Below, in pieces: positions 1 to 9,652 of a DNA stretch of 64,000 nucleotides. The stretch is from Gari tellinella. Taxonomy: Eukaryota; Mollusca; Bivalvia; Cardiida; Psammobiidae. The stretch spans positions 41,846,356 to 41,910,355 of the forward strand of contig OV277870.1 in assembly GCA_922989275.2 (NCBI GenBank), given 5' to 3'. Made by a program: the position numbers and the translations under genes. The notes under the pieces are model-generated. The model was not told the origin of the DNA. It saw only the letters and a program-made list of their open reading frames with translations, and searched no databases. Positions within the stretch are counted from its first letter, which is position 1; each line of letters opens with the position of its first letter.

Positions 1-36
1 CGCGTTTATCGGGAAAGAATAACAGATTCTCCACTG
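1..36. repeat. Family D MITE, right-end fragment
   Basis: The window opens inside a copy of family D: the run CGCGTTTATCGGGAAAGAAT and the end CTCCACTG match the complete copies at 618-863 and 51725-51970. A TA follows, as at the other copies. Confidence 0.8.
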
Positions 37-123
37 TAGTTTTGCTTGATAGCTATTGGCGAGCATCCGTTTCAATAGGAGCAGTCTAACTGTGCTGGAC
101 AATTTGATCTAGGAAAAGTCAGA

Positions 124-366
124 TTAACCCTTTCAACCCTACAGCCCTCTGTAGATATTACTGATTACATATGCAAACAGTGTAGACACTGATCAGAGGG
201 CTCCTATAGGAGCCCTCTGATCAGTGTCTGCACTGTTTGATATTTGTATTGGTTTTTGTTGTCATACCAAAACTGCAACAGAAGACTGGTTCAAAATAAT
301 GTGTACAAGAAGAGTCCAAAAGGATAATAAATACCCGCAAGAGAAATTTAGGGTTGAAAGGGTTAA
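124..366. mobile_element. Family A MITE (TTAA-flanked), complete
   Basis: A 243-bp element with perfect 18-bp terminal inverted repeats, TTAACCCTTTCAACCCTA at the left and its reverse complement at the right. TTAA at both ends is the target duplication typical of the piggyBac superfamily. The left half holds a long palindrome at about 176-240, centred on CTCCTATAGGAG and bounded by AAACAGTGTAGAC and its complement. No transposase is present, so the copy is non-autonomous. The open frame across 224-757 is a by-product of this and the next MITE. Confidence 0.75.
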
Positions 367-617
367 GAACAAACTCATTCAGCAGCGCCAAGACCTACAT
401 ATGCTTTTCATATGCCTTCCAAGAGCCTTTGACACCGTAAGTAGACCTGGTCTCTGGTTCATTTTGTCAACACTCGCCTGCTCTCCAAACTTTACCAACA
501 TAGTGTGGTCACTCAACGAAAGCATGATGGCAAGAGCCATTGGAAATGGTAATGTGTTTGAATCATTCCCCGACAACCATACCCGTCCTCTTAGTATTTT
601 TGTTCGCTGTAATGTTA

Positions 618-863
618 CAGTGGAGAATGTGTTATTCTTTCCCAATAAACGCGTTTACGCTAAAACTATTATTTACAGTGCAAACAGTTTGGAGCCAGAT
701 CAGACGCCGGGTAACCCGGCGTCTGATCAGGCACCAAACTATTTGCCACCAAGATAAACATGAATTATCAGAATTGTCCAAAAGTTGTACTTTTCTACGT
801 TTTAGTGCTTTGCGTTTGCGTACGTTTGCGTTTTAACGGGAAAGAATAACAGAGTCTCCACTG
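618..863. mobile_element. Family D MITE (TA-flanked), complete
   Basis: A 246-bp element starting CAGTGGAGAATGTGTTATTC and ending in an imperfect inverted copy (GAATAACAGAGTCTCCACTG). TA lies to the left and TG (decayed TA) to the right, which suggests the Tc1/mariner group. The centre is a palindrome around GACGCCGGGTAACCCGGCGTC flanked by AAACAGTTTGGAGCC, close to the core of family C although the ends differ. Four further full copies lie at 29258-29502, 32820-33065, 38877-39123 and 51725-51970. Confidence 0.8.
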
Positions 864-1536
864 TGTCTGAAGTCCTCGTCAGTTTTAACAGATTGGATCC
901 AATCAGACGCCGCGTAATCTGTATCCAAACTGTTAGCCACTGTTCTTGGTACGAAAAAGCACAATCACTTAGCACGGGTGTCACTTTTCTGCGAGTGTTC
1001 GGTATATTCTATCAAGTTGAACGCGATAACAGTAAAGATTGACTGATTGTGTATCATTTATCAACTAACCATCACTGCGAGGTAAATGTAAGCTTAAAAT
1101 GTTTCGTTTGTTCTTATTTCTCAAAAAACAGTTTTTGGTTTTGCAATTTAGACTGAGGAATAATCGGTATGAGTGTCAAACAGTTTTGATCGTGATCGTA
1201 CATAGAAATATTCGGCATCTTATCAGGATCCATACTGTGGGAAAATATCAGGACACTCCAGATAACCCAGTCGTTTTTTAATGTACTTTAACAACTAAAA
1301 GTACATTGCCTAGCCCCTTCAGTGCTGAACCTGATTGCAATTGCTATAACAAACAGTTTAGGTTTAGATAAGACATCGCGTAACTCGGTGTCTAATCTGG
1401 ATCCGAACTATTTGATACTCAAATGGATATGTGTTCTTTCAAAATTCCTTAATTCTAAAATTTGTAATTGTAAAAAAAACCACATCAAGACGACAGGTTT
1501 TTTTTATCATACAATATAATGGGAGTGAAATGGTAC
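864..1536. other. Intergenic; decayed family C remnants
   Basis: No gene is recognisable. Degenerate copies of the family C core occur near 890-935 and 1350-1412, the latter beginning AACAGTTTAGG and containing GACATCGCG. A short T-rich stretch precedes the hairpin array. Confidence 0.4.
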
Positions 1537-1539
1537 GCT

Positions 1540-1985
1540 TATGTACGGAATCCTGTTAGGACCGCTACTTTTTCAAATTTTCATTTATTGTAAAGGCCGA
1601 AAAAAGATGCGAGAATGCAACGGGTCATTCTCGCATCTTTTTTCGGTACTTTTTCAATCAAATCCTATAGTATTCTATTGTACAAAACGTCGAAAAAAGA
1701 TGCGAGATTGCAACGGTACATTCTCGCATCTTTTTTCGGCCTTTTAAAAAAACGTCGAAAAAAGATGCGAGAATGTAATTTGCAATCTCGCATCTTTTTT
1801 CGATACATTTTGTATACCAATCCTATAGTAATCTATGGTAGAAAACGTCGAAAAAAGATGCGAGAATGAACCCTTGCAATCTCGCATCTTTTTCAGAGCC
1901 AACAGCGACACGTGGTCTTACGTCGAAAAAAGATGCGAGAACCTAACAGGACACATCGATCTCGCATCTTTTTTCAATGCGGTGT
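1540..1985 (+). repeat. Five-hairpin array, copy 1
   Basis: Five consecutive hairpins of about 48 nt, each with the stem AAAAAAGATGCGAGA paired to TCTCGCATCTTTTTT, lie near 1597-1646, 1691-1739, 1755-1802, 1850-1895 and 1923-1976. Loops differ among hairpins. Spacers are 15-45 nt, and some contain the shared motif ATCCTATAGTA. A second copy in inverted orientation is at 27440-27895, with hairpin order, loops and spacers matching one to one. The open frames crossing the array on both strands result from its self-complementarity and do not encode a protein. Family and function are unknown. Confidence 0.85.
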
Positions 1986-3020
1986 CGAAGCTTTTTGTTC
2001 CGGGTCCGTTTCGTTCCCACTGGATGGGATAGGGATAAAACAACTATAAAGTTATACCGCATGTGTTTGGCAACAGACTGCGTCACTGAGAATGGAGACT
2101 CTTATCCGTCATTATTTTTATCAGAACTACTCCTATGATGAGATCCTGGGTCACCTGGTAAATGAAACAGGGATAAACATATCGTAAGTAACGTAGAGTA
2201 AAGATGAATTTTAAAATGTTCGTTTAAATTGAGTTTTCTTCAATGAAATTCCGGCCGGTCTCGAAAACACATGACAAATTCAATCTGGTAATCACTGTTG
2301 ATTATGTATAATTACTAAAGAATAATTACAAACTGACGAGATTTTGTTTTTGATAATGAACAATTGAAAAAAAAATTAAATAAAAAAAAATTCATAAATT
2401 TTTATTTTTTTTTTATTAAAAGTCCCTAGGTTAATTATACCTAAATAGTAAATGTAATAGCTAATTTTTTCGAAATGGCAAACCACATAATTTTGCTAAT
2501 GATAAGATAGCGAACATTGATAGGCAGGCAATAAATAGGGAAGCAGATTAAATTCTGCAAACCCTGTGCAACACACCATCACCCATATCGACCAGGTATC
2601 AGCCAGGTAGGTCACGGCCCGTTGGCCACTATATAATCTAACCAGTGCCTGCCTCTGCCTGTCAAGTTGTTCTTTGCTTTATGCCTGCCACGCGCCAGCC
2701 TTTTACCTAGTCCCTTAACAACCGTCATGTTTTTAACACTTGACTTATAAAATAACCTTATAACTTTGTTATCACACTTTGGCATTATAATTGGGAAAAT
2801 AAACACACACTCTGTGACTGTCAGTATACTGTCCGGTTAATAGCCTCACAATTTAACGCAAAGTATAGATCTACCTCTGGTAAAAGAGTGGGTGGGGCAT
2901 TTTTAGCGTGATTTGTAACTGCACCCTGTATATCCTACCCTAGATTGCATTAATTGATTAGATGATCATCCTAGTTATTCCCATTGATTGAACCCAATTT
3001 GGAAACAATGATAAAAAATC
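1986..3020. other. Intergenic, A+T-rich, no gene seen
   Basis: Nothing coding or RNA-like is recognised. An A-run followed by a T-run at about 2365-2430 could fold back on itself. Open frames here are under 70 codons and show no family motif. Confidence 0.4.
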
Positions 3021-3044
3021 CAAAAGTGTGAGGTAACGAGTCGT

Positions 3045-3172
3045 TTCGGCCCTGAGTCGTTTCGGCCTAGGTCGTTTCGACCTGTTTTTAGGGGACGGGT
3101 GGGTCGTTTCGGGCAATTTGGTTGGTCGTTTCCGCCTCAGCCCATTTGGTAAGTCGTTTCGGCCTATTATTT
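3045..3172. repeat. Degenerate GTCGTTTCGGCC minisatellite
   Basis: The 12-nt motif GTCGTTTCGGCC recurs about six times with irregular spacing (10-35 nt), with variants such as GTCGTTTCGACC and GTCGTTTCCGCC. Confidence 0.7.
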
Positions 3173-3195
3173 CAGTAATGTATAGTAACATAATT

Positions 3196-3432
3196 ATGAA
3201 GCACAACCTCGTTCCCTCATCAACATATTGTAAAAAAAACAGAGTAGACCCTGATCGTGCCCTCATCAACATACTGTATAAACAGAGTATATAGAAACTG
3301 ATCGTTCCCTCATCAACATACAGTAAACAGAGTAGACCCTGATCGTTCCCTCATCAACATACTGTAAAAACAGATTAGACCCTAATCGTTCTATTATCAA
3401 CATACTGTGAAAACAGAGTAGACCCTGATCTG
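3196..3432. repeat. Tandem repeat, period about 50 bp, five units
   Basis: Units carry CTCATCAACATACTGTAAA, then an ACAGAGTAGACCCTGATCGTT-like segment. Five imperfect copies follow each other. The AGTAGACCCTGATC part resembles half of the family A palindrome, so the array may have grown from a MITE arm. Confidence 0.75.
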
Positions 3433-3639
3433 ATAAAGACATAATAGTTATAAATCTGAATTGATGTAATGTCTTTTAAAAGCACCCTTATCCTGAACCA
3501 CCATTGATTTTGCATTAAGGCACGAACCTGCAACCTAAGCAATGTGTTCAGATATATTAGTTGAGAATAGTTTAAATCATGAAACTGTTAATTGACAATT
3601 TCCATATCCAATTAAGTCTAGGCAATTTGACTATTATGT

Positions 3640-3860
3640 GTTGATTTTAACAATAAATTGCAAAATGACAAACAGTGCCATGGAGAAATCACAGGGATTT
3701 CTCCATGACAGTGCAGACCCGGATCAGGGGGTTCCTGAAGGAGCCCTCAGCTACTCTGGCCAGGTTCTTCACTGTTTGCATAGGGCAAGCGTAATCTTCA
3801 CATGTACACTGTTTGTTAATTACGATTGTACTGGTCCATAGAGTTGAGTGTGTTAACAGC
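3640..3860. mobile_element. Family A MITE, degenerate copy with an internal extra palindrome
   Basis: The right half matches family A (AGGAGCCCTC, CACTGTTTGCATAGG, then TGAGTGTGTTAA). The left arm holds an additional short palindrome with CATGGAGAAATC and GATTTCTCCATG at 3679-3707, which suggests a second insertion or a fold-back expansion. Confidence 0.5.
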
Positions 3861-4394
3861 GGGGCATTAAAGCAATTAATCATTTGCCACGTGCCACCAC
3901 TTTGAAGCGCTGCGTGTCGGCAAAGTATGTTGGATATGAGGCAGACTCCGCGTGTTAACACCTTCATTAATTGACTAACAAAAAAGATGAATTGGTAGGC
4001 ATCTGTAGCAGCATACAAGTGTAAGTTTAAGAAATAGTTAGTAAATATATTGGTGTAGTTCTGTGTTATATGTGGTTGTATATATATCTCTGGTAGTATA
4101 AAAGTCTATATACGAAGAGTATATTGTCATAAAGTTGAAAATGGAAGTTGTCTTAATTGAATGCTGGGAAAATTGGTTCAACAGTACGTTAGTAGTGACT
4201 GGAAAACGTGTTCTGTACAAAGTGTAGACCCAGGTCTGAGGGCTTATAAACATGATATATCAGCTAAATAGGTTGTTTCCAAGCTCAGGATTTGACATAT
4301 TGATGAGTTTTTCATGACTCTGAGCAAAGTTTGTTTTTACCTGTAATTTTCGGAGGTATCGCACCTCCTTCGTCAGCACTATGAGCTAGTTTGG

Positions 4395-4443
4395 CGGGTC
4401 ACGTGACGTAGGCAAGTCACGTGATCTTGCCTACGTCATGTAA
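4395..4443. repeat. Palindrome with two CACGTG boxes
   Basis: The arms GTCACGTGACGTAGGCAAG and CTTGCCTACGTCATG pair around a second CACGTG. CACGTG is the canonical E-box for bHLH-type factors. The hairpin may equally be the core of an old MITE, and no gene start lies close by. Confidence 0.5.
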
Positions 4444-4838
4444 TATGGAGCAGACAGGGTTTCGTGATCTCTCTATGGATCCCTTAATAATGGCAGTGAT
4501 ACGTAACTATGTGATATAAAATTTATATGGATGGATTTGTAAATGATCGGACTCTCAGACGGTAAATATAGATACTCATTTTGATCCAGATCTTTGAAGA
4601 TATATGCTACAAATCGGAAGACAATAGCTGTATAAAAGAATGTGCTCACCATGTATTCACCATAAGTAACCCGTGCCTGGGGCATGTAAATAACCGATAG
4701 CGTATCACCTTTAACCTGCTACCAAATACCAGATACTGCTACTTGATACTGACTTGATTAACACTTAACAAGTAGATCTTTTACCATATACTCTTTGCGT
4801 GCTGCTAGATTTACTACTGAATACTCATAATTTATATT

Positions 4839-5010
4839 CGCACCAAATTCTATGGAAGACAAAAAGTGACATTACTGAATAGGTCATATTTGCACAAAAT
4901 TCTACGGAAGACCAAAAGGGACATTTCCGATTAGCGATTGGTTATATCTGCACCTAATTCTACGGAAGACCTAAAGTGACATTTCTGAAAATGGGGATTT
5001 CAACAGATCA
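4839..5010 (+). promoter_or_regulatory. Repeated 5' leader of the LINE
   Basis: Three imperfect tandem units begin near 4839, 4891 and 4949. Each has GCAC-A-AATTCTACGGAAGAC followed by an AAGTGACATT-like segment, with spacing of 52 and 58 nt. Repeated monomers directly upstream of ORF1 are typical of internal LINE promoters, as in mammalian L1. A promoter role here is inferred from position only. Confidence 0.5.
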
Positions 5011-6127
5011 ATGGCGGGCTAAAATAGGATGCTTCTCGCAATCTGCATCACTGAACAAAGCTGAAACCAGACAGTTTAGTTTTTCTCTTGGACATATGTC
5101 TCTGTTCATACGGATATGCTTGTTTACACTTCTTGTGGCTCATTGTGTAGAGCGCAATCCTGGGCCTGGAACCGGGCACGACTCCAGCAGGGGCCGCGGT
5201 GGTGGCAGAGGAGGGCGCAACGGCGCCACGACACTTCCCTCAAGGCGGACTACACGCAACTCAAACATCGAAATCACGCCGCCAAGATCTCAAAATGACA
5301 GGACCAACCCAGCTGGACGCCTGCAATTCGAAAATGAACAGCGGGCCCTAAGTGATTGGGTTCGCCATGACACTCGCGACAAGTCGTCACGTGACTCCAT
5401 GCCTGTGGCTGGTCGAGCATCTACGGAATTTGAACCTGTTGACTTTGACATGAGATCGTTGCTACTTGAAATACGAGGTGAAGTACGTACAACTAATCAA
5501 AAGTTTGACAAACTGGAGCACTCCGTTGCCGAATTGCAGAAAGACAATGCAAGTCTGAAACAGCAAAACACTGAATTATCAAATGAAGTCTCTGGGCTTT
5601 CCAGTAAAGTGTCTGAACTCGAAAAACGCCTGAACGAAAACACGCGCAAAAATGAGAGCCTTGAATCGCTTGCTAAAAAGCAAAATTTGAAAATATATGA
5701 GCTTGCCGAGACTACTGAAAACGCGGATGATGAAGAGCAAATTTCAATTGAGGACCACGTGATCTCAAATCTGAATGATGTGCTAGGATTACATGAAACA
5801 AATGATTCATTTGAGAGCGTTTACAGAGTACCCAGTCAAAAGTCTCCTAGACCTGTTTTTGTGAAGTGTTCAAGTCTTAAAACTAGAGACAGAATATTAT
5901 CGGCCTTTCGCGAAGCGCGTAAAGAGGTGGAAACCCTGCCTTCCTTTAGAATCGGTGAAGATCTACCAAGAAGTGTGTCTTTAGCAAGAAGCAAACTTTA
6001 TCCTTTCTTCAAAGAATCTTTAGACAGCAAGAAGAAAGCATTCTTCAAATCTGACCGCTTGATTGTTGATGGCACTACTTACGTTAATGACGACCAGACT
6101 AAAGCTCCTGTCGCATTAAACAACTAG
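4976..6127 (+). CDS. LINE ORF1 protein with 2A-like motif and coiled coil
   Basis: This 383-residue protein is the presumed RNA-binding ORF1 product. Residues 41-56 form a hydrophobic helix (MSLFIRICLFTLLVAH). It is followed at 57-64 by CVERNPGP, which resembles the 2A ribosome-skipping motif (D-V/I-E-x-N-P-G-P) except that the usual Asp is Cys. A basic Gly/Arg segment (RGRGGGRGGRNG) starts near residue 73. A coiled coil spans about 175-240, and the C-terminal part (about 265-370) is laid out like the RRM/CTD region of L1-type ORF1 proteins. The start used is the first ATG; ATGs at residues 6 and 41 are alternatives, and starting at residue 41 would place the hydrophobic helix at the N-terminus like a signal peptide. 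The frame ends at a single TAG, after which the same frame stays open into ORF2. Confidence 0.85.
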   Translation: MTFLKMGISTDQWRAKIGCFSQSASLNKAETRQFSFSLGHMSLFIRICLFTLLVAHCVERNPGPGTGHDSSRGRGGGRGGRNGATTLPSRRTTRNSNIEITPPRSQNDRTNPAGRLQFENEQRALSDWVRHDTRDKSSRDSMPVAGRASTEFEPVDFDMRSLLLEIRGEVRTTNQKFDKLEHSVAELQKDNASLKQQNTELSNEVSGLSSKVSELEKRLNENTRKNESLESLAKKQNLKIYELAETTENADDEEQISIEDHVISNLNDVLGLHETNDSFESVYRVPSQKSPRPVFVKCSSLKTRDRILSAFREARKEVETLPSFRIGEDLPRSVSLARSKLYPFFKESLDSKKKAFFKSDRLIVDGTTYVNDDQTKAPVALNN

Positions 6128-6181
6128 CAAGGTGGTCAACGCCCAAAATACCATATTGTAAATGACATTTCTTTATGCTCA

Positions 6182-9100
6182 TTGAATGTTCGTGGTTTGC
6201 GAAAATTTAGAGAAGACAAATGTTTTATTAAGTATTGTTCTAAATTTGATATCGTCGTATTTTGCGAAACCTGGCAAACTTCAGAAGATGATTTTACTGA
6301 CTTCTTGCCAGATTTCATTAACTATGACAGTCCGAGAAAAAAGGTCAAAGGTTACCGTGGAGCTGGTGGTGTGTCAGTGTTCATAAAAAACTCGATAGTT
6401 GAGAGCGGCATGCTAAAACGTATTTTCGCAGAATTCGAAGATTTTGCTGTATTCATCATTGACAAAAGTAGAGTTAACTTACCAAAGCATATCGTGATAT
6501 GCTGCTCATACATTGCACCGGAGGGTTCTCCTGTTTACGATGGTTCGGCAATAAATGGAATTGAAAACCTTAATGATAAACTTACACTTATTGAATCTGA
6601 CTTTGGCGAAGTTTCGTTTATCATAGCGGGCGACCTAAATGCAAGAGTCAAAGATATGGCTGACTTTATTCCTGAAGATAATATTGACTTTATATTTGGC
6701 GAGCAGGTAGATTATCCTGGTGACTGTTTCAATATGACACGTGCAAGCCGCGATACTGAATATAATAAATTTGGTATATCCCTCTTAGAACTATGTCAGA
6801 CTCGAGATGTACATTTTCTAAATGGCAGATTCAGCGACTCAAATGGTGATATCACATGCACAGCCAACAATGGAAGTAGCATTGTGGATTATGTTATTGC
6901 ATCTACCGATTTATTTCCTCTTGTACAAGATTTTGTAGTAGGGGATCTTGACATTTCAGATCATTTCCCCTTACTTTGCTCATTGAAAATACCGCAAAAA
7001 GTGTGTGCCATAGATGAAACTGGCCAGGAAGGCCGCATTAGGCTTTCATCGAGATTGTGCTTCAAGTGGAAAGAGCAGTTAAGAGAAGACTTTTTACAAA
7101 CCTTTAACAGACTATTCCAACCATTTCTTGACAGTGTTACAGAAGATAGTGTTTTGCAAAGTCAAGAGGTCTTTGTGAATATTATTCAAACTGCTGGTCA
7201 ATGTATGCGCGTTAAAAGACATGATAGGCCTAGCGTTAGTGCAAACAAAATTCAGCCAGATTGGTGGGATTCTGATTGCAGTAAAGCCAAGTACGAGAAA
7301 TATCGAAACTTGCGAAAGTATCGTTTTACTAACTTATCGTCTGACTTAAGTGAATACATAAATAGTCGAAATATCTTCAAGAACTTATGTAGAGCAAAGC
7401 GTCTTCTGCACGAGAGACGTCGTCGCGATGTGCTTGTGCAAAATAGACGAAACCCTAAAGTCTTCTGGAAGTGTGTTAAGTCCGCAAATAATAGCGCAAC
7501 AAGAGACTGCAATAGTGACCTTATTTCCTCTGATGACTGGTTTAACTACTTCAAGTCGTTATACGCTGCTCCTATACTTGAGACAAATGAACATGGTAAT
7601 ATTTTCCAAAATTACGAGACTCCAGTGATCAATGATGATACATTGGATGCGGAAATTACTAATGAAGAAATATTAGACAGTATCAATTCACCTAAAAGTT
7701 CGTGTGCCACTGGGGCAGATGGTACTTGCATGGAAATGTTCAAAGCAACTCTTAATCTTACATTACCGTACTTACATACATTGTTTAACAGGGTTTTAGT
7801 TGATGGAACAATCCCTCATGATTGGTGCCTCAGTTTAATCACACCAATCCACAAGAAAGGTCCACGTGATAACCCAAACAACTACAGAGCCATCTCGGTG
7901 GTTAACAGCCTTAGTAAGATTTTTGTGAAAATTTTAAGTAAAAGGTTGACTTGTTGGGCCGAAACAAACTCTGTCATTGATGAATCTCAGGCTGGGTTTC
8001 GTGCGGGCTATTCTACTACAGACAATATATTCAGTTTAAGTGCTCTGATACAAAAATATTTGTCTAAGAGAAATGGTAGATTCTATGTGTTTTTTATTGA
8101 CTTTTACAAAGCGTTTGATAGTTGCGGTCACCAGCAATTGTGGAACAGTTTAGTTAGAAATGGCATACGGCAAAATTGTAAGATTTTAGCTGTCTTCAAG
8201 TCGATGTACTCTCAGTTGAAATCTTGTATTAAACTGAAGGACGGTTTGACACACTATTTCAATTGCGAAATCGGTACAAGACAAGGCTGCGTGAGCTCCA
8301 CAATAATATTTTCTCTATTTATAAATGACCTGTTGACATACATCAAAATGCACACTGGACGTGGAATATTTATAAATCAGAGTATAGAAGACGCACATGC
8401 CTTTATGTTTGCAGACGATGTTTCCACTTTTGCTGAGACTGTAGTTAACTTGAAACACAAGATATCCGCTATAGAACAATTCTGTGATTTCACAGGCATG
8501 AAACTTAATCTTGATAAGTCAAAGATCGTAGTTTTCAGAAATGGTGGCCCCCTTAGACACTATGAGCGTTGGTTTTATAAAGGGAGGCAAATAGAAGTGG
8601 TGCCATATTACAAGTACTTAGGGGCTTTCTTCACACCACAATTGTCTTGGACTAAAACAAAGTCTATGCTTTCTGCTCAAGCTCAAAAGGCAGTTTATGC
8701 TATTTATCGTTATGGCAAACACTTTGGGTACTTTGCACACGTTGATGCCTTTAAATTGTTTGACGCAATGGTGAAACCAATTTTAGTCTATTCTTCACCA
8801 CTATGGGGTTACCAACAGTGTAGTGAAATTGAGAGAGTTCACATACAGTTTTGCAAAAAACTTGCAAACTTAAACCAGAATGTTGCTAATTTTTTCCCAC
8901 TTAGTGAGTGTGGAAGATATCCCCTGTCTACGACGTATATGACTTTGTGTGTTAAGTATTGGCTACACCTGTTATTCATGTCAGACGAGCGCTATCCCAA
9001 GCAGTGTTACATGATGTTGAGACGCTTTGATGAATGTGGAAGGACCACTTGGGCAACTTATGTAAAATGCCTACTGTTCCAGTTCGGGTTTGGATATGCT

Positions 9101-9652
9101 TGGATAGCAAATGAGGTTGGACATCCCATAGCCTTCATTAAGCTATTTACAGAAAGACTGATAGCTTGTGCCCAGCAAAACATGTGGGAAGACATAAACT
9201 CATCCTCAAAGGCTATAACCTATAGACTTTACAAAAGTGCATTAAACCCTGAAAAGTACTTATCGATACATATGCCTTTCAGCTGTAAGAGAGTTTTAGC
9301 AAATTTCAGGTGCTCAAGCCATGCACTCATGATTGAAAATGGCCGCCATGACAATGTCGATCGAGAGCTCCGATTCTGTGTGCATTGCATGAGAAACGAT
9401 ATATATACTGTTGAGGATGAAATACATTTTTTGCTAATATGCCCATTGTATAGTCACTTGAGGATACAATACTTCATCGATCAATGGATTGACAGTTTTG
9501 TGAGTAACCAACAACTATTTAAGAACATGATGTCGGACACTAGAGCTGAAAGTATATTGGCTATTGCAAAATTCCTTGAGAAAGCGTTCTTAGAAAGAGA
9601 CTTATGGTTACAGCAGCCAATTCTAGAATGTCAAACAAGTACTATGTTGTAA
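6182..9652 (+). CDS. LINE ORF2: APE endonuclease, reverse transcriptase, CCHC knuckle
   Basis: About 1156 residues. Endonuclease motifs in order: LNVRGL, FCETW, AGDLNARVKD and the terminal SDH in ISDHFPL, all catalytic positions being kept. The reverse transcriptase has NNYRAISVVN, AGFRAGYSTTDN, FIDFYKAFDS (motif A), GTRQGCVSS (motif B) and FADD (motif C, active-site Asp pair), then YKYLGAFF of the thumb. A C-terminal CX2CX12HX4C knuckle sits in CVHCM...EIHFLLIC. The given start is a TTG codon; no ATG lies between the ORF1 TAG (6125-6127) and the endonuclease, and the frame is open back to that TAG. ORF2 may therefore be made by stop readthrough or reinitiation. No disabling change was seen. 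Confidence 0.9.
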   Translation: MNVRGLRKFREDKCFIKYCSKFDIVVFCETWQTSEDDFTDFLPDFINYDSPRKKVKGYRGAGGVSVFIKNSIVESGMLKRIFAEFEDFAVFIIDKSRVNLPKHIVICCSYIAPEGSPVYDGSAINGIENLNDKLTLIESDFGEVSFIIAGDLNARVKDMADFIPEDNIDFIFGEQVDYPGDCFNMTRASRDTEYNKFGISLLELCQTRDVHFLNGRFSDSNGDITCTANNGSSIVDYVIASTDLFPLVQDFVVGDLDISDHFPLLCSLKIPQKVCAIDETGQEGRIRLSSRLCFKWKEQLREDFLQTFNRLFQPFLDSVTEDSVLQSQEVFVNIIQTAGQCMRVKRHDRPSVSANKIQPDWWDSDCSKAKYEKYRNLRKYRFTNLSSDLSEYINSRNIFKNLCRAKRLLHERRRRDVLVQNRRNPKVFWKCVKSANNSATRDCNSDLISSDDWFNYFKSLYAAPILETNEHGNIFQNYETPVINDDTLDAEITNEEILDSINSPKSSCATGADGTCMEMFKATLNLTLPYLHTLFNRVLVDGTIPHDWCLSLITPIHKKGPRDNPNNYRAISVVNSLSKIFVKILSKRLTCWAETNSVIDESQAGFRAGYSTTDNIFSLSALIQKYLSKRNGRFYVFFIDFYKAFDSCGHQQLWNSLVRNGIRQNCKILAVFKSMYSQLKSCIKLKDGLTHYFNCEIGTRQGCVSSTIIFSLFINDLLTYIKMHTGRGIFINQSIEDAHAFMFADDVSTFAETVVNLKHKISAIEQFCDFTGMKLNLDKSKIVVFRNGGPLRHYERWFYKGRQIEVVPYYKYLGAFFTPQLSWTKTKSMLSAQAQKAVYAIYRYGKHFGYFAHVDAFKLFDAMVKPILVYSSPLWGYQQCSEIERVHIQFCKKLANLNQNVANFFPLSECGRYPLSTTYMTLCVKYWLHLLFMSDERYPKQCYMMLRRFDECGRTTWATYVKCLLFQFGFGYAWIANEVGHPIAFIKLFTERLIACAQQNMWEDINSSSKAITYRLYKSALNPEKYLSIHMPFSCKRVLANFRCSSHALMIENGRHDNVDRELRFCVHCMRNDIYTVEDEIHFLLICPLYSHLRIQYFIDQWIDSFVSNQQLFKNMMSDTRAESILAIAKFLEKAFLERDLWLQQPILECQTSTML

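Noticed and set aside
224..836. Open frames of 177 and 98 codons
   Set aside because: They are composed of family A and family D MITE sequence, and similar fragments recur at 29144-29508, 38766-39022 and 51722-52120 wherever the MITE lies.
1597..1980. CRISPR array
   Set aside because: The repeats are whole hairpins with variable loops, spacers vary from about 15 to 45 nt and are conserved between the two copies, and the DNA is eukaryotic.
1541..2032. Open frames across the first hairpin array, and their mirror at 27318-28013
   Set aside because: The array is self-complementary, so frames appear on both strands. The translations share only the hairpin-derived repeats.
7252..7512. Minus-strand frame inside LINE ORF2
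   Set aside because: Shadow of the reverse-transcribing ORF, without independent motifs.
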